Source of the DNA: an uncultured Salinisphaerales bacterium | GTDB lineage: Bacteria > Pseudomonadota > Gammaproteobacteria > Nevskiales > CAJXLF01 | Assembly (NCBI GenBank): GCA_913055805.1 | Contig: CAJXLF010000011.1 | Coordinates: forward strand, 43,591-107,590 | Direction: 5' to 3' | DNA length: 64,000 nucleotides | In this document: positions 25,445-35,116 of the stretch, one piece after another | Numbering within the stretch: position 1 is the first letter of the stretch | How the letters are laid out: every line of letters starts with the position of its first letter | Notes under the pieces: generated by a model | Databases searched by the model: none | What the model was told of the DNA's origin: nothing | Seen by the model: only the letters and a program-made list of their open reading frames with translations | Position numbers and translations under genes: made by a program

Positions 25445-26461
25445 TCAGATCGCTTCGACGGCCTCTACCGCTTCACGAATCAATCGCGGGCCGCGATAGA
25501 TAAAACCGGTGTAGACCTGCAGCAGTTCCGCTCCTGCCTCGAATTTGCTGCGTGCATCCGCACCGCCGAAGATGCCGCCCACGCCGATGATAGGCAATTC
25601 GCCGCCCAGCATGGAATGCAGTTTGGCGACCACGCTGGTGGATAGTGAAAACAGCGGCGCACCGCTGAGCCCACCCTGCTCTGCCGCATCTTCGCTTTTA
25701 CCCAGGCCCGGCCGTGTAATGGTGGTATTGGTGGCGATTACGCCGTCCACGGCATTTCGGCGCAATGCATCGGCCACCTGCTGCAGGTCGGCATCTTCCA
25801 TGTCCGGTGCGATCTTTACGACCAGCGGTACATAACGGCCATGCTGCTGCGCAAGCCGGTTCTGCGCCTGCTTGAGTGAAGCCAGCAAGGGATCCAGCGC
25901 CTCGCCTTTCTGCAGATCCCGCAGGCCCTGGGTGTTTGGCGAGGAAATATTGACCGTGACATAACTTGCCACCGGATAGGCTTTTTCCAGGCAATGCAGA
26001 TAATCGTCCTGCGCCTGGTCCAGCGGCGTATCGAAATTCTTGCCGATGTTGATGCCCAGCACACCCTGGAAATGGCTGCGGGCTACCCGCTCAAGCAGAT
26101 AATCAATGCCCTTGTTGTTGAAACCCAATCGGTTGATGATGGCCTGATGCTTGGGTAAACGGAACATGCGCGGTTTTGGATTGCCCGGCTGCGGGCGCGG
26201 CGTCACGGTGCCGACCTCGATAAAACCGAAGCCCATGGCGGCCCAGGCATCGATGCATTCGCCGTTCTTGTCCAGCCCCGCGGCCAGCCCGACCGGGTTG
26301 GGGAATGTCAGCCCCATGACCTCGCGTGGATGCGCATCCAGTTTCTGGCCGAACACTCTGCCCGCAATGCGCGGCATACGGCTAAGACCTGCGATGGTCA
26401 ACTCGTGTGCCCGCTCCGCGTCCAGGCAGAACAGGGACTCCTTGGCCAGTGAATAGAGCAT
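25445..26461 (-). CDS. pyrD: Dihydroorotate dehydrogenase (quinone), class 2
   Basis: The 338-residue flavoenzyme oxidises dihydroorotate to orotate with quinone as acceptor, the fourth step of pyrimidine synthesis. An N-terminal amphipathic helix region ([14 protein letters not shown]) marks the membrane-associated class 2. Conserved motifs include [17 protein letters not shown], the S-S-P-N-T-Q-G-L-R loop with the catalytic Ser, and I-G-V-G-G-I-F for FMN phosphate. Length matches E. coli PyrD (336 aa). It lies 11 bp after the ABC1-kinase gene in the same direction. Confidence 0.96.
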   Translation of the reverse strand: MLYSLAKESLFCLDAERAHELTIAGLSRMPRIAGRVFGQKLDAHPREVMGLTFPNPVGLAAGLDKNGECIDAWAAMGFGFIEVGTVTPRPQPGNPKPRMFRLPKHQAIINRLGFNNKGIDYLLERVARSHFQGVLGINIGKNFDTPLDQAQDDYLHCLEKAYPVASYVTVNISSPNTQGLRDLQKGEALDPLLASLKQAQNRLAQQHGRYVPLVVKIAPDMEDADLQQVADALRRNAVDGVIATNTTITRPGLGKSEDAAEQGGLSGAPLFSLSTSVVAKLHSMLGGELPIIGVGGIFGGADARSKFEAGAELLQVYTGFIYRGPRLIREAVEAVEAI

Positions 26462-26472
26462 CGGGAATTCGA

Positions 26473-28590
26473 TTACTGAGGGTTGATCGGAACCGGGAGG
26501 GCTTCCGGTTTACGGCCTGCAGGCGGCAGATAAGCAGACCAGGTTGCCCGGAATTCGCGAGAGCGCACACCTACCTTGTCCTGTACCAGCAACCAGGGCA
26601 TACGGATCAGGCTTCTGACCATGTCCCGAAGCATCAGCAAGCGCGAACTGTCCTCGTAGATTGAGGCGAATGAGCCGGCAGCCGCGAACAGGGAGCGTGA
26701 CAGATGCATGTAGTCGCTGCGCAGGACGATGCCAAGCTGCTGCGAGTTGGCCACCAGGTGCATTACCGTCTGGGCGCGTTGATGCAGCCCTTGCAGGCCT
26801 TCACGGGTCAGCACGAACATGAAATTGGCGGGTTTGAGTGCTTTGATGCCGCGTTTATCCATGGTCTCGCCCAGCAGATCATGGATTTCCTCCCAGCGTT
26901 CCCGATTGCCCTCGGGATCGGTGCTCATGCGGATGAGGGCTTCCGTCAGCAGAATTCGATCGCCGATGGCGGCGCCGACAAGGTAATCCCATACCGCGGA
27001 CCATTTGCCTTCCATGTTGACGGCGTTGCCCCAGTCAATAAGGTGCAACTCACCGTCCGCTCCAACCATGATGTTGCCCGGATGCAGGTCACCATGACAT
27101 TCCTGATAGACAACCAGCTGATACAGCACGCTATACAGAAAACGCTCTGCCAGCTTTCTCTGCATACGGCGGCGCTTGCGTGGTGACAGCCGGTGCAAGG
27201 CATGCGTGAGGCTGTTGGCGTCCTGGATGTATTCCATTTCCAGGATTCTGCTCGAGGAAGTAAACAGTACCGGCACGCTCCACATGACGCTGTCACGGCT
27301 GCGTTCATAGAAGAGACGGTGCAGGCGCGCCTCTTCCTCGAAGTCGAGTTCGCGCTGGAACCCCTTGACGAATTCGTCCACCTGGTCCTGCAGGGCCTGC
27401 AGGAAGGGCGCCAGCTTCGAATGTGGCGCCCAGTACTGGGTGCTCATAATGGCCAGGTTCAGCACCAGCTTGCCAATAATGAATTCCCGGTCCAGGTTAT
27501 GTCGCCCGACTTTAACGACTACTGAACGAAGTATCTCTTCCCCATTGGATAAAAAGGGTTTTTTGGCAATATAGACGGACCCGATCGAGCCCGAGCGAAT
27601 GGGCTTTTCCGGATCAAACCCCATATACATTTCGCTTGGATGCCGGCCAAAGGTGTCATAGAAGGCATCTACCACCTCCTCGCCGCTCATGGGGCTGACG
27701 TCTTCCTGGAACACCGCCAGTTCGCGTGCAATCTCCCTTGGCAGGAAGTCGCTGTTGGCCGCCGCCACCTGGGCCATTTTCACGAAGAACGGGCCGAATT
27801 CACGCACCATCTGGGCGACAATCTGCGCCTGCAGTTTGAAATCCTTGGGATCGGCCTGGAAAAACGGACGAATATAGCGTAATGCCTTGATTTGTCTTCG
27901 GATTATGCGGACATCGTTGCGCACGATACCGGCCCGGCGCATCAATTCCTTGAGCTGCCATTCGTTAAAACGTTTACCTGCCTTCAGCAGATTGATGACT
28001 TCAACAATGAGGGGTTCGTAGGTGCGCAGCACCAGGCGAATCATATCCAGTGACATTTCACCCAGCCCCTTGATTTCAGGGCTGCTGAACAATTCATCGA
28101 AGAAGTTCCAGAATTCATTCAGCACCGGCTCAGGTATGTCGACCGGACTGCGCGCCACAATCTGATCGACCACGAAACGGATCAGGTTTTCGGTGGACTG
28201 CTCATTCGGGATGAGATGCCGCTGACGCATGAATTCCGTCAGTTTCTGCGTGGTTTGTGTGAGCGGGTGTCCGTACAGCGCCTCGAAAAGCTCGTCGATC
28301 GCAGTGCTTAATTCATCGCGATGAATGTCGCGGTCATGAGAAAGCAGGCTGACCAGTGGCAGAGCGCCCCTGGATATCTGAATGGTATGCCCCGTCAGCT
28401 GGGATATTTCGCTCAACACGGCCTTGCCGCGCCCAAGCCCCAGGCCGTTGATCAGACTGGAGCGTATACGCGCACGAGCAGGTGCGCGCCTGTTGCGCTC
28501 AACAGCACTCGAATTCAAGTTAATGGAATCTGATAAACCATCAGATTCCATTGAGTTAGAATTCTTTTTTCGTGTGTTACTTTGGGCCAC
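26473..28590 (-). CDS. ABC1/UbiB-family atypical kinase with long N-terminal extension
   Basis: The kinase-like domain of this 705-residue protein begins near residue 255. The ABC1 N-lobe K-x-G-Q motif appears as V-K-M-A-Q (Gln274; Gly replaced by Ala), followed by S-D-F-L-P. The nucleotide loop is S-G-S-I-G-S-V-Y, then V-V-V-K. The catalytic loop is H-G-D-L-H-P-G-N and the metal motif is L-I-D-W-G. Known ABC1 proteins such as UbiB support ubiquinone synthesis or membrane lipid traffic. About 250 helical N-terminal residues and 150 C-terminal residues go beyond UbiB, so this is a separate branch rather than ubiB. The GTG start is favoured by AGG six bases before it; an ATG 39 bases further in has no ribosome site. 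Confidence 0.82.
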   Translation of the reverse strand: MAQSNTRKKNSNSMESDGLSDSINLNSSAVERNRRAPARARIRSSLINGLGLGRGKAVLSEISQLTGHTIQISRGALPLVSLLSHDRDIHRDELSTAIDELFEALYGHPLTQTTQKLTEFMRQRHLIPNEQSTENLIRFVVDQIVARSPVDIPEPVLNEFWNFFDELFSSPEIKGLGEMSLDMIRLVLRTYEPLIVEVINLLKAGKRFNEWQLKELMRRAGIVRNDVRIIRRQIKALRYIRPFFQADPKDFKLQAQIVAQMVREFGPFFVKMAQVAAANSDFLPREIARELAVFQEDVSPMSGEEVVDAFYDTFGRHPSEMYMGFDPEKPIRSGSIGSVYIAKKPFLSNGEEILRSVVVKVGRHNLDREFIIGKLVLNLAIMSTQYWAPHSKLAPFLQALQDQVDEFVKGFQRELDFEEEARLHRLFYERSRDSVMWSVPVLFTSSSRILEMEYIQDANSLTHALHRLSPRKRRRMQRKLAERFLYSVLYQLVVYQECHGDLHPGNIMVGADGELHLIDWGNAVNMEGKWSAVWDYLVGAAIGDRILLTEALIRMSTDPEGNRERWEEIHDLLGETMDKRGIKALKPANFMFVLTREGLQGLHQRAQTVMHLVANSQQLGIVLRSDYMHLSRSLFAAAGSFASIYEDSSRLLMLRDMVRSLIRMPWLLVQDKVGVRSREFRATWSAYLPPAGRKPEALPVPINPQ

Positions 28591-28600
28591 AAATCACCTG

Positions 28601-28637
28601 GTCAATAAAAAACGGCTCCGCACCTGGCGGAGCCGTT
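28601..28637 (-). terminator. Rho-independent terminator of the two-domain fabG gene
   Basis: On the minus strand the 11-bp stem AACGGCTCCGC pairs with the matching arm around a short loop, followed by TTTTTTATT. It lies 13 bp after the stop of the gene at 28650-30074 and just before the start of the ABC1-family gene. The latter therefore needs its own promoter or read-through. Confidence 0.9.
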
Positions 28638-28649
28638 CTCCGGCACTGC

Positions 28650-30074
28650 CTAGGCACCAAGCATATTCTGCCCGCAAACGCGCAGCACATTGCCTGTGGC
28701 TCCAACCGCACCCGGGCTGGAGAAGAAGGTAATGGCCTCTGCCACATCAACCGGCAAACCGCCCTGCGACAGCGAGTTAAAGCGCCGCCCCACTTCGCGA
28801 ATGGCGAAGGGAATGGCCGCCGTCATTTGCGTTTCGATAAATCCGGGGGCCACAGCATTCACGGTTATGCCCTGCTCTGCAACCTGTTGGCTCAATGCGG
28901 CAACGTAACCAATCAAGCCGGCCTTGGATGCTGAGTAGTTGGTCTGGCCCATGTTGCCGGCGATACCACTGATGGAAGATACACAGACAATGCGGCCCCC
29001 CTTGTTGATAATCTTGTCCGCCAGCAGTTTTTCATTCACACGGGCAATGGCGGCCAGGTTGATTTCCAGCACCATGTTCCACCATTCAGCGCTCATGCGC
29101 GCCATGGTCTTGTCACGGGTGACGCCGGCGTTGTGCACGATAACATCCAGGCCCTTGTGCTGTTTCTTGCAATAGTCCGCGATGGTGTCGCCTGCCTTGG
29201 GGTCGGTAATATCGACTGCTAGCACTTCACCCTGAATGGCATCGGCCACTTTCTGCAGGCTCTCTTCTTCACCCGGCCGGTCCAGACAGATCACCTTGGC
29301 GCCTTCGCGTGCCATCACCTCGGCAATGCCTGCGCCAATGCCGCGCGCCGCACCGGTCACCACCACCACTTTGCCCTTGAGAGCGGCCTCCCACGGGCCG
29401 TTGGCTTCACCCGTCGCCAGCCCGGTAATGCGCAGCGCCTGGCCGGTGATGAAAGCCGAACTCCTGGAAAGGAAGAAGCGTATGGCAGCTTCGGCGCGGG
29501 TCTCGGCGCCCGGCTCTACATAAAAGTGCTGGGCGGTAATGCCCTTCTTGCCCAGTTCCTTGGCCAGACTGCGCACCACACCTTCCAGGCCCCGCATGGC
29601 GGCTGCGTCTTCAGGGTTGGCGGCGCTTTCGGGAGTACGGCCCAGAATGATAATGCGGCCGTTCTTTTTCAGGCGGCGCACATTGGGATTAAAGAAGGCG
29701 TGGATTTCACTCATGCCCTGCGCCGTGCTGATTCCGCTGGCATCGAATACCAGCGCGCTGAATTTGCTTTCGTCTTCTTCGGTTGTAGCGCGCACCGGGA
29801 TGGTGTTTGAGGAGGCGGCAGACTTGATGTCTTCAAGGCCGGCGGATTTGGTCGGCACAAAAACATCGGCGCCACTGCTATTGAGTGTTTTCAGGCAGGT
29901 TTCCAGCAATTTTCCGCCTGCGGCGGCGCCGAAAAGAACACTCGTACCCTTGAGGGCTTCGTTTTGCCAGGGGCCTTCCGCACGCTCCAGACTCGGCGGC
30001 ACAGGCAGTCCGAGACTGGCGATCACTTTTTGCCCCATCGGGGACTGCATGATCTGCATATAACGATCGCTCAT
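28650..30074 (-). CDS. Two-domain 3-oxoacyl-ACP reductase (high-molecular-weight FabG)
   Basis: The 474-residue protein has two Rossmann-like halves. The C-terminal half (about 233-474) is a complete SDR: cofactor motif G-A-A-R-G-I-G (241-247), N-A-G (315-317), Ser367 in V-S-S-I-S-G, and Y380-x-x-x-K384. The N-terminal half (about 40-220) keeps the fold pattern, but its glycine-rich loop is G-A-A-A-G-G and no Tyr-x-x-x-Lys is visible, so it is probably non-catalytic. This is the architecture of high-molecular-weight FabG4, which reduces 3-oxoacyl-CoA or -ACP with NAD(P)H. Possible roles are fatty acid or polyester metabolism. It is transcribed alone and ends at a strong terminator. Confidence 0.87.
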   Translation of the reverse strand: MSDRYMQIMQSPMGQKVIASLGLPVPPSLERAEGPWQNEALKGTSVLFGAAAGGKLLETCLKTLNSSGADVFVPTKSAGLEDIKSAASSNTIPVRATTEEDESKFSALVFDASGISTAQGMSEIHAFFNPNVRRLKKNGRIIILGRTPESAANPEDAAAMRGLEGVVRSLAKELGKKGITAQHFYVEPGAETRAEAAIRFFLSRSSAFITGQALRITGLATGEANGPWEAALKGKVVVVTGAARGIGAGIAEVMAREGAKVICLDRPGEEESLQKVADAIQGEVLAVDITDPKAGDTIADYCKKQHKGLDVIVHNAGVTRDKTMARMSAEWWNMVLEINLAAIARVNEKLLADKIINKGGRIVCVSSISGIAGNMGQTNYSASKAGLIGYVAALSQQVAEQGITVNAVAPGFIETQMTAAIPFAIREVGRRFNSLSQGGLPVDVAEAITFFSSPGAVGATGNVLRVCGQNMLGA

Positions 30075-30175
30075 TGAATTATCCTCTTTAAAAATGCTTT
30101 TGATGTTGCCCGCTGCAGCTGTGACATGAGACAGCGGGTTTAGGTGGCGCTATTATGCCATTGTCCCACCCAACG

Positions 30176-30204
30176 TTGACTATCCCTGCCTGCTGGTGGA
30201 TAGT
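30176..30204 (+). promoter_or_regulatory. Candidate sigma70 promoter for the first acidic protein gene
   Basis: TTGACT (30176-30181) and GATAGT (30199-30204) are separated by 17 bp, the optimal spacing for a housekeeping promoter. They lie about 80 bp before the ATG at 30286. A 7-bp inverted repeat, CCCGCTG at 30109-30115 and CAGCGGG at 30132-30138, lies further upstream, nearer the divergent FabG-like gene. Confidence 0.5.
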
Positions 30205-30285
30205 TTCACGGGTGACGAAATACGGTTAACAAGGCTAAGCTTGTCACCGGAACTTACGCTGGTTTTTATTGGGGGAAGCGATTCA

Positions 30286-30927
30286 ATGCGTAAAGACACG
30301 CTGATAATGACACTCACCATGGTTATTGTGACAGTGGGTGTGTACTACGGACTTGAGATTTTCCTGCGAGGCGATACCGATAACAAAGGCGATAACCTTG
30401 CCGTATCCGCGCCGCCAAGCAAAGTCATTAACACGGATGCTGCCCAGACTGGCGATGCGCCTGAGGAGTTTGCTCCCGCAGAAGAAGAAGTCGCAGACAG
30501 CGATGACCTCGAAGAGGAAATTGTTGCGGTAGAGGAAGCGCCCGCTGAAGACGGGATGGCCGAGGAAACGGCAGATGTCGATGACGCTGTTGTGGAAGAA
30601 GCACCGGCTGAAGAGGTAATGGAGGACAGCAGCAGCGACGACGCGTCAATGGCCATGGCTGATGATGAAGCGTCCGACGATATGATGGCTGATGAATCCG
30701 CCGATGAAATGGCTGATGAAATGGCTGAAGCTGAGCCGGAACCTGCCGAAGAGCCCGAAACGGCCATGCAGTCGGATTCTGCCGCCACGTCCGATACTGC
30801 TGTTTCTGAAGACGAATTGACCGAAATCGCTGTGCAAGCTGCCATTGACGAAGCCGTCAAGGCCGCAGCCGAGGCGGCTGAAAAAGCCGTTCGCGAGGCG
30901 ATGGAAGCACGTCGCGCCGCACAATAA
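30286..30927 (+). CDS. Acidic single-pass membrane protein, unknown function
   Basis: The 213-residue protein has a basic start (M-R-K-D-T) and one hydrophobic segment (about 6-26). About 140 residues dominated by Glu, Asp, Ala and Met follow, including the short tandem D-E-M-A-D-E-M-A. The last 35 residues form a likely amphipathic, Ala/Lys/Glu-rich helix. No family is recognised and no catalytic motif is seen. It is predicted to be anchored in the inner membrane with a long disordered acidic stem outside. The start at 30286 was chosen because GGGGGAAG precedes it at the right distance; a longer frame begins at 30196. A second, similarly built protein follows 56 bp downstream. Confidence 0.65.
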   Translation: MRKDTLIMTLTMVIVTVGVYYGLEIFLRGDTDNKGDNLAVSAPPSKVINTDAAQTGDAPEEFAPAEEEVADSDDLEEEIVAVEEAPAEDGMAEETADVDDAVVEEAPAEEVMEDSSSDDASMAMADDEASDDMMADESADEMADEMAEAEPEPAEEPETAMQSDSAATSDTAVSEDELTEIAVQAAIDEAVKAAAEAAEKAVREAMEARRAAQ

Positions 30928-30983
30928 AAGCAATGCGGTCGCAAATATAACGTAGCAACCATAGCGTACAGGGAGAATTCCTT

Positions 30984-32114
30984 ATGGCTTCCGCCAGTAG
31001 CAGCCTGATAAAAGGCGTACTCGTTCTTTTATTCATCGGCGCCGTATTCCTGGGACTGAACTTCATGCTTGAAGAAGTGCCGGAAACCGCCCCTGAATCC
31101 GTCGTCCAGACGCCTGGCGCAACAAGTCCGGGTGATGATGATCCGGCCGTCGCTGAAGCCCGCGAGTTGGGCCAGGACATTGGCCGCAAAGTGGGTGAAG
31201 AAATCGGCCGCCGCGTCGGTGAAACCCTGGTCGCCAACCTGGAGGCCGGCGGCTTCCCTGAAACTGCAGCTGAAGAGACTCTGGTGGCAAGCGCAGACGG
31301 CGTGCAGACTCCTGAAACAGATGAACAAGAACCGAGTGTCGCTGCAGAGCCGGTCCCCGAGCCGGCCCCCGTCTCTCAGACTACCTCTGTTGACGAAGTC
31401 GATGAAGAAGAGGTTTCCACAGCCGAAGAAACGGTGATGGCGGATGCCGGAGATGAGACATCTTCTACCGCCATGGATGAGACCGAGGGAGCCGGATCTT
31501 TAGACGACGAATTTGTCGCCGATGCCTCGGATGACCAGTCAGCGCCCGACACTTCTGTTTCAAGTGCAGACAGTGAACCGGCAATGCCCGCCCCCGATCC
31601 TGATCCGGTTTATCCGATTGTCGAACAAACCTCACCGGGTATACCCATAGAGACCGTTCACACGCAACCGGGCACGGCCGAAGACGATCCCAAGGGCATG
31701 ATTCCCAACCCGCCGCCCAAAAAGCAGACGGTTGCCACTCAGCCGCCCTCACCTGCGCCAAAGCCCAAACCTACGGCCAAGTCGCGTGGGTACGCGAACT
31801 GGTGGAGCGACTCGGTGAATGGCAACGGACTGCGCATTGTGCACGTTGGACAATCCATGAATGCTGAAGGTCAGAAAGGCATTTCAATCATTACATCGCA
31901 TGCTCTTGCACAGGGCCAGAACATCGACTCGTTGGTACAGGTACACGACGGGGACCAGTCAGTTGCCGGTAGCTGGTTTATTGCTCCGCATCGCAAATCC
32001 CTGTTCCTGCATACCGATCCCGGTAGCTATCAACTGAGTTTTGATCCGGCGCTGAAGGCAGCAGGTGGCCAAAGCCTGGGCATGGAGTTGTCGGGTCCGG
32101 TGACTATCCGCTGA
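30984..32114 (+). CDS. Membrane-anchored protein with acidic stem and C-terminal beta-rich domain, unknown function
   Basis: The 376-residue protein has one N-terminal hydrophobic segment (about 9-28). A short glycine-spaced helical stretch with D-I-G-R-K-V-G-E-E-I-G-R-R-V-G-E is at about 67-82. A long Glu/Asp/Ser/Thr-rich region, then a Pro/Lys-rich linker (about 235-265), follow. A folded-looking C-terminal domain of about 105 residues has W-W-S-D-S-V-N-G-N-G-L-R-I-V-H-V-G and G-S-W-F-I-A-P-H-R-K-S-L-F-L-H. I do not recognise this domain. The build suggests an inner-membrane protein that reaches through the periplasm to present a small binding domain. A GGGAG ribosome site precedes the ATG. 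It is co-directional with the acidic protein before it. Confidence 0.65.
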   Translation: MASASSSLIKGVLVLLFIGAVFLGLNFMLEEVPETAPESVVQTPGATSPGDDDPAVAEARELGQDIGRKVGEEIGRRVGETLVANLEAGGFPETAAEETLVASADGVQTPETDEQEPSVAAEPVPEPAPVSQTTSVDEVDEEEVSTAEETVMADAGDETSSTAMDETEGAGSLDDEFVADASDDQSAPDTSVSSADSEPAMPAPDPDPVYPIVEQTSPGIPIETVHTQPGTAEDDPKGMIPNPPPKKQTVATQPPSPAPKPKPTAKSRGYANWWSDSVNGNGLRIVHVGQSMNAEGQKGISIITSHALAQGQNIDSLVQVHDGDQSVAGSWFIAPHRKSLFLHTDPGSYQLSFDPALKAAGGQSLGMELSGPVTIR

Positions 32115-32191
32115 CTGATCAAGGCAGCCGGAGTTCGGTGAATGCCGCTCCGGCTGCTAAAATATGCGGCCACAATTCTTCCGTGGCGGCC

Positions 32192-33211
32192 ATGAGCTCA
32201 GAAAGCAGCACAACACAAGCAACCTCCCGGCTGGACAGGCGCCTGTCGGTTGCACCGATGATGGACTGGACCGACCGGCACGAACGCTATTTTCTGCGCC
32301 GCATTTCCCGCCATACCCTGCTCTATACCGAGATGATTACCACCGGCGCCATTCTGTACGGCGACCGTGATCGTTTCCTGCGTTTTAACCAGGCAGAACA
32401 TCCGGTTGCCCTGCAACTGGGTGGTTGTGATCCCGTTGCATTGGCCGAGTGTGCCGCCATTGGCGAACAGTTCGGCTACGACGAAATCAATCTCAATGTC
32501 GGCTGCCCCAGTGACCGTGTCCAGGCAGCGCGTTTTGGCGCCTGTCTGATGGCCGAAGCCCCGCTCGTCGCTGATTGCGTGTCGGCCATGCAGAAAGCCT
32601 GCGCCCTGCCCGTAACGGTAAAGTGCAGAATCGGCATCGATGAGCAGGACAGTTACGGTTTTTTTGCAGATTTCATTGAGCGCGTGGCTGAGGCAGGTTG
32701 TCGGGTTTTTACCGTGCACGCACGCAAGGCCTGGCTGCAGGGACTGAGCCCGAAACAGAATCGCGAGATCCCTCCCCTGCACTACGATTTTGTGTATCGA
32801 TTAAAAGAGAATCGTCCTGACCTGCAGATCATTATCAATGGCGGCATAGAAACGCTGGAGCAGGCAGAAAAGCATCTTCAGTACGTGGACGGGGTCATGC
32901 TGGGCCGCGCCGCTTACAAGAATCCCTATCTGCTGGCCGAGGCGGACAGGCGGATATTCGGCGATAAACGCCCCGCTCCCGGACGCGAGGCCATTGCACT
33001 GAGCATGCGGGAATACATCGAACAGGAAATGAGCAAGGGCGTTCCCTTCAAGCGTATCAGCCGGCACATGCTGGGCCTTTTCCAGGGGCAGTACGGTGGC
33101 CGCCTGTGGCGACGTATTCTGAGCGAACAGGGGCATAAGCCTGAAGCCGGCATCAACAGCTTGCTGATGGCACTGGAAGCCACGCATAAACCTGCTGAAG
33201 AGGCTGCCTGA
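32192..33211 (+). CDS. dusA: tRNA-dihydrouridine(20/20a) synthase DusA
   Basis: The 339-residue FMN enzyme reduces uridines 20 and 20a in the tRNA D-loop. Its TIM barrel starts R-L-S-V-A-P-M-M-D-W-T-D-R-H, the DusA signature. It continues with T-E-M-I-T-T-G-A-I, the catalytic cysteine motif N-V-G-C-P-S-D-R-V, K-C-R-I-G-I-D and I-I-I-N-G-G-I. Length agrees with DusA (about 330-345 aa). A GTG at 32138 with GGAG four bases before it would add 18 residues; the ATG was preferred because it leaves the usual short leader before the barrel. It converges on tadG. Confidence 0.95.
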   Translation: MSSESSTTQATSRLDRRLSVAPMMDWTDRHERYFLRRISRHTLLYTEMITTGAILYGDRDRFLRFNQAEHPVALQLGGCDPVALAECAAIGEQFGYDEINLNVGCPSDRVQAARFGACLMAEAPLVADCVSAMQKACALPVTVKCRIGIDEQDSYGFFADFIERVAEAGCRVFTVHARKAWLQGLSPKQNREIPPLHYDFVYRLKENRPDLQIIINGGIETLEQAEKHLQYVDGVMLGRAAYKNPYLLAEADRRIFGDKRPAPGREAIALSMREYIEQEMSKGVPFKRISRHMLGLFQGQYGGRLWRRILSEQGHKPEAGINSLLMALEATHKPAEEAA

Positions 33212-33223
33212 TCCGAACAGGTT

Positions 33224-35116
33224 TTACTCTTCTGCGACCGGCACCTCAATTGAAACCAGATGCGGTTCATCAACCATGACGGTATCCATGATGACCGTGG
33301 CCTGCCCTGACTCGACGCCCAGCAGATGCAGCAGCGGATCCAGAATGGCGTCAACGATGCCGCCAACGCCCGTCAATATGGGACCCAGCAGGTCACTGAT
33401 TGCTGTGATCAGGGTATTCAGGATTCCACTCAGCAATCCACTGACAAGCGCCAGCACGCCCGAAGAGCCGCTCGGACTGAGTTCCAGATTGAGATCACCC
33501 AGCAGTGTTCCCAGCGTCGAAGACAATAACTCGCCGCTGGACAGGGTCTGCGGGTTGGCGGCTACAGGCGCCTCAGGCGGTATGCCGTCTGCCTGGAATA
33601 CCCAGGGTGAGTCGCTGCCGATATCTACCTGGGTAAATTCCGTCACCGTCAGTGGCAAAGGCTGAATCGAGTCATCACCAACGGATACATCCACGGGCTC
33701 GGTGACGTTCACCGCCAATTGCGCTGTCCCCAGTAACAATACGCTCAGTCTGACGGTGGTAATCGGCGCAGGTGCTGATTCCAGATCGCTGGCATCTGAC
33801 GCATTGCCACTGAAGGTACCCAGTGCCACAGTTGCTACGGTCGCACGCGCACTGAGATCAGCCTGTGGATAGCCATCATTAATACCGGCGCGCGGGCAAT
33901 CGATACGATCCAGATAACCTGTTGCGGGGGAAACCTCCACATCAATACCCACCTTTAAGGGGTCAAGTGTGAAGTTAACCAGGCCAAGCAGCAGCACATT
34001 CAGTGCATTGGTGATGCTGCTTATCGTGTTGACCTGCAAACGCACCATCAGGCGAACCTGGGCTGTGCTGGCACTGGTCTCACCCGGGCGACCCATAGGG
34101 CTGATCTGCGGGGGCTCAAGTACCTGCAGGAAGCTGTTCACGTTAATGCCCAGCAGACCAAGCGATATGGGCAATTCGATAGGGGCAACCCCGCCCTCCG
34201 AGTCAGCATGAGTCGCCATGGCCAGAGCCATGATCAGTTCACCGAGATTGACGAAAGGCACATTCGATGCAATTTCTCCGACCGGTTGTAATACAGCATC
34301 CAGAGGTATGGGTGTGTTGTTATTGGTCTGGCCCGCCAGATCCTGCAGCGAATTGATTACCTGCATACTGACTGCGCCACTTAACTGGGTTGCCAGATTG
34401 CTGATAACGTCACTCAGGATCGGTGTTTCGGTGCCTAGCGCCAGAGGGTCGGAGAGATCCTGCACACTCAGGTCCAGCGCAAGTGCGAGTTGCTCCAGAG
34501 TGAGATTGGCGCCCAGCAAGCCCTGGTAACCCACGGCACCTATGCTGACGCTGCCCTCGAGCAGGGCTGACAACAGGGCATTGACCGCCCCGTCTTCCAG
34601 GCTTGCCAGGCTGCTGCCGACACGCAGATTACCCAGCGCCGATTGGCTGGCCGTGGCCGAAGCGGTAAGCAGGCGGCCATCGCCCGCTCTCAGAAATGGC
34701 ATAACCGGCGTGGGTACGGCACGCTGCAAGGTCACCCGTACTGCATCCGCCTCACTCAGACTGCCTGGAAGCAGCTGGCGAAACTGTGTGCCCTCATCAG
34801 TCTCCACGGTGCCGTGCTCTACCGTCCAGGTTGCAAGGTCCACATCCGGATCGTCGATACCGTTGCGTAACAAGCTGGCCTGAACACTGGCAACAATGTC
34901 GTTGTATTGGGGCACGGTTGAACTGTTGCAGCGTGAAACGATGCGTGCGGAGTCCAGGGCGGCCAGATCAGCCTGCTGCTGCAAGGTACGCTGGGCGAGA
35001 TACAACCTGCCGATATCCAGGACAATGGCAATGGCGGCCAGCAGCGTCAGCAGAAACGCAGCAAACGGGACAGCATAACCGTCCTGGTGCCGTCTGAAGG
35101 CATTAGTCCTGTACAA
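33224..35116 (-). CDS. tadG: TadG-like Flp pilus assembly protein
   Basis: The protein has 630 residues if a TTG start at 35116 is used. The N-terminus carries the TadG/TadE membrane motif: F-R-R-H-Q-D-G-Y-A-V-P-F followed by one hydrophobic segment (about 20-38) and R-L-Y-L-A-Q-R-T-L-Q-Q-Q-A-D-L-A-A-L-D-S-A, which is typical of TadG. The rest is a long extracytoplasmic region rich in Leu, Val, Ser and Thr without a recognisable von Willebrand domain. It ends in hydrophobic Leu/Gly/Ile repeats. AGGAG lies 10 bases before the TTG, and no in-frame ATG fits. Its 5' end overlaps the DUF3613 gene by 14 bases. It is last in the tad operon and converges on dusA. Confidence 0.8.
   Translation of the reverse strand: MYRTNAFRRHQDGYAVPFAAFLLTLLAAIAIVLDIGRLYLAQRTLQQQADLAALDSARIVSRCNSSTVPQYNDIVASVQASLLRNGIDDPDVDLATWTVEHGTVETDEGTQFRQLLPGSLSEADAVRVTLQRAVPTPVMPFLRAGDGRLLTASATASQSALGNLRVGSSLASLEDGAVNALLSALLEGSVSIGAVGYQGLLGANLTLEQLALALDLSVQDLSDPLALGTETPILSDVISNLATQLSGAVSMQVINSLQDLAGQTNNNTPIPLDAVLQPVGEIASNVPFVNLGELIMALAMATHADSEGGVAPIELPISLGLLGINVNSFLQVLEPPQISPMGRPGETSASTAQVRLMVRLQVNTISSITNALNVLLLGLVNFTLDPLKVGIDVEVSPATGYLDRIDCPRAGINDGYPQADLSARATVATVALGTFSGNASDASDLESAPAPITTVRLSVLLLGTAQLAVNVTEPVDVSVGDDSIQPLPLTVTEFTQVDIGSDSPWVFQADGIPPEAPVAANPQTLSSGELLSSTLGTLLGDLNLELSPSGSSGVLALVSGLLSGILNTLITAISDLLGPILTGVGGIVDAILDPLLHLLGVESGQATVIMDTVMVDEPHLVSIEVPVAEE

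Noticed and set aside
30109..30138. 7-bp inverted repeat CCCGCTG/CAGCGGG between the FabG-like and acidic genes
   Set aside because: It is too short and G/C-rich to call as an operator on its own; it is mentioned only with the promoter candidate.
30345..30962. 205-residue Ser/Ala-rich frame on the minus strand
   Set aside because: It is the antisense of the GAA/GAT/GCC-rich acidic gene; the serine bias follows directly from that composition.
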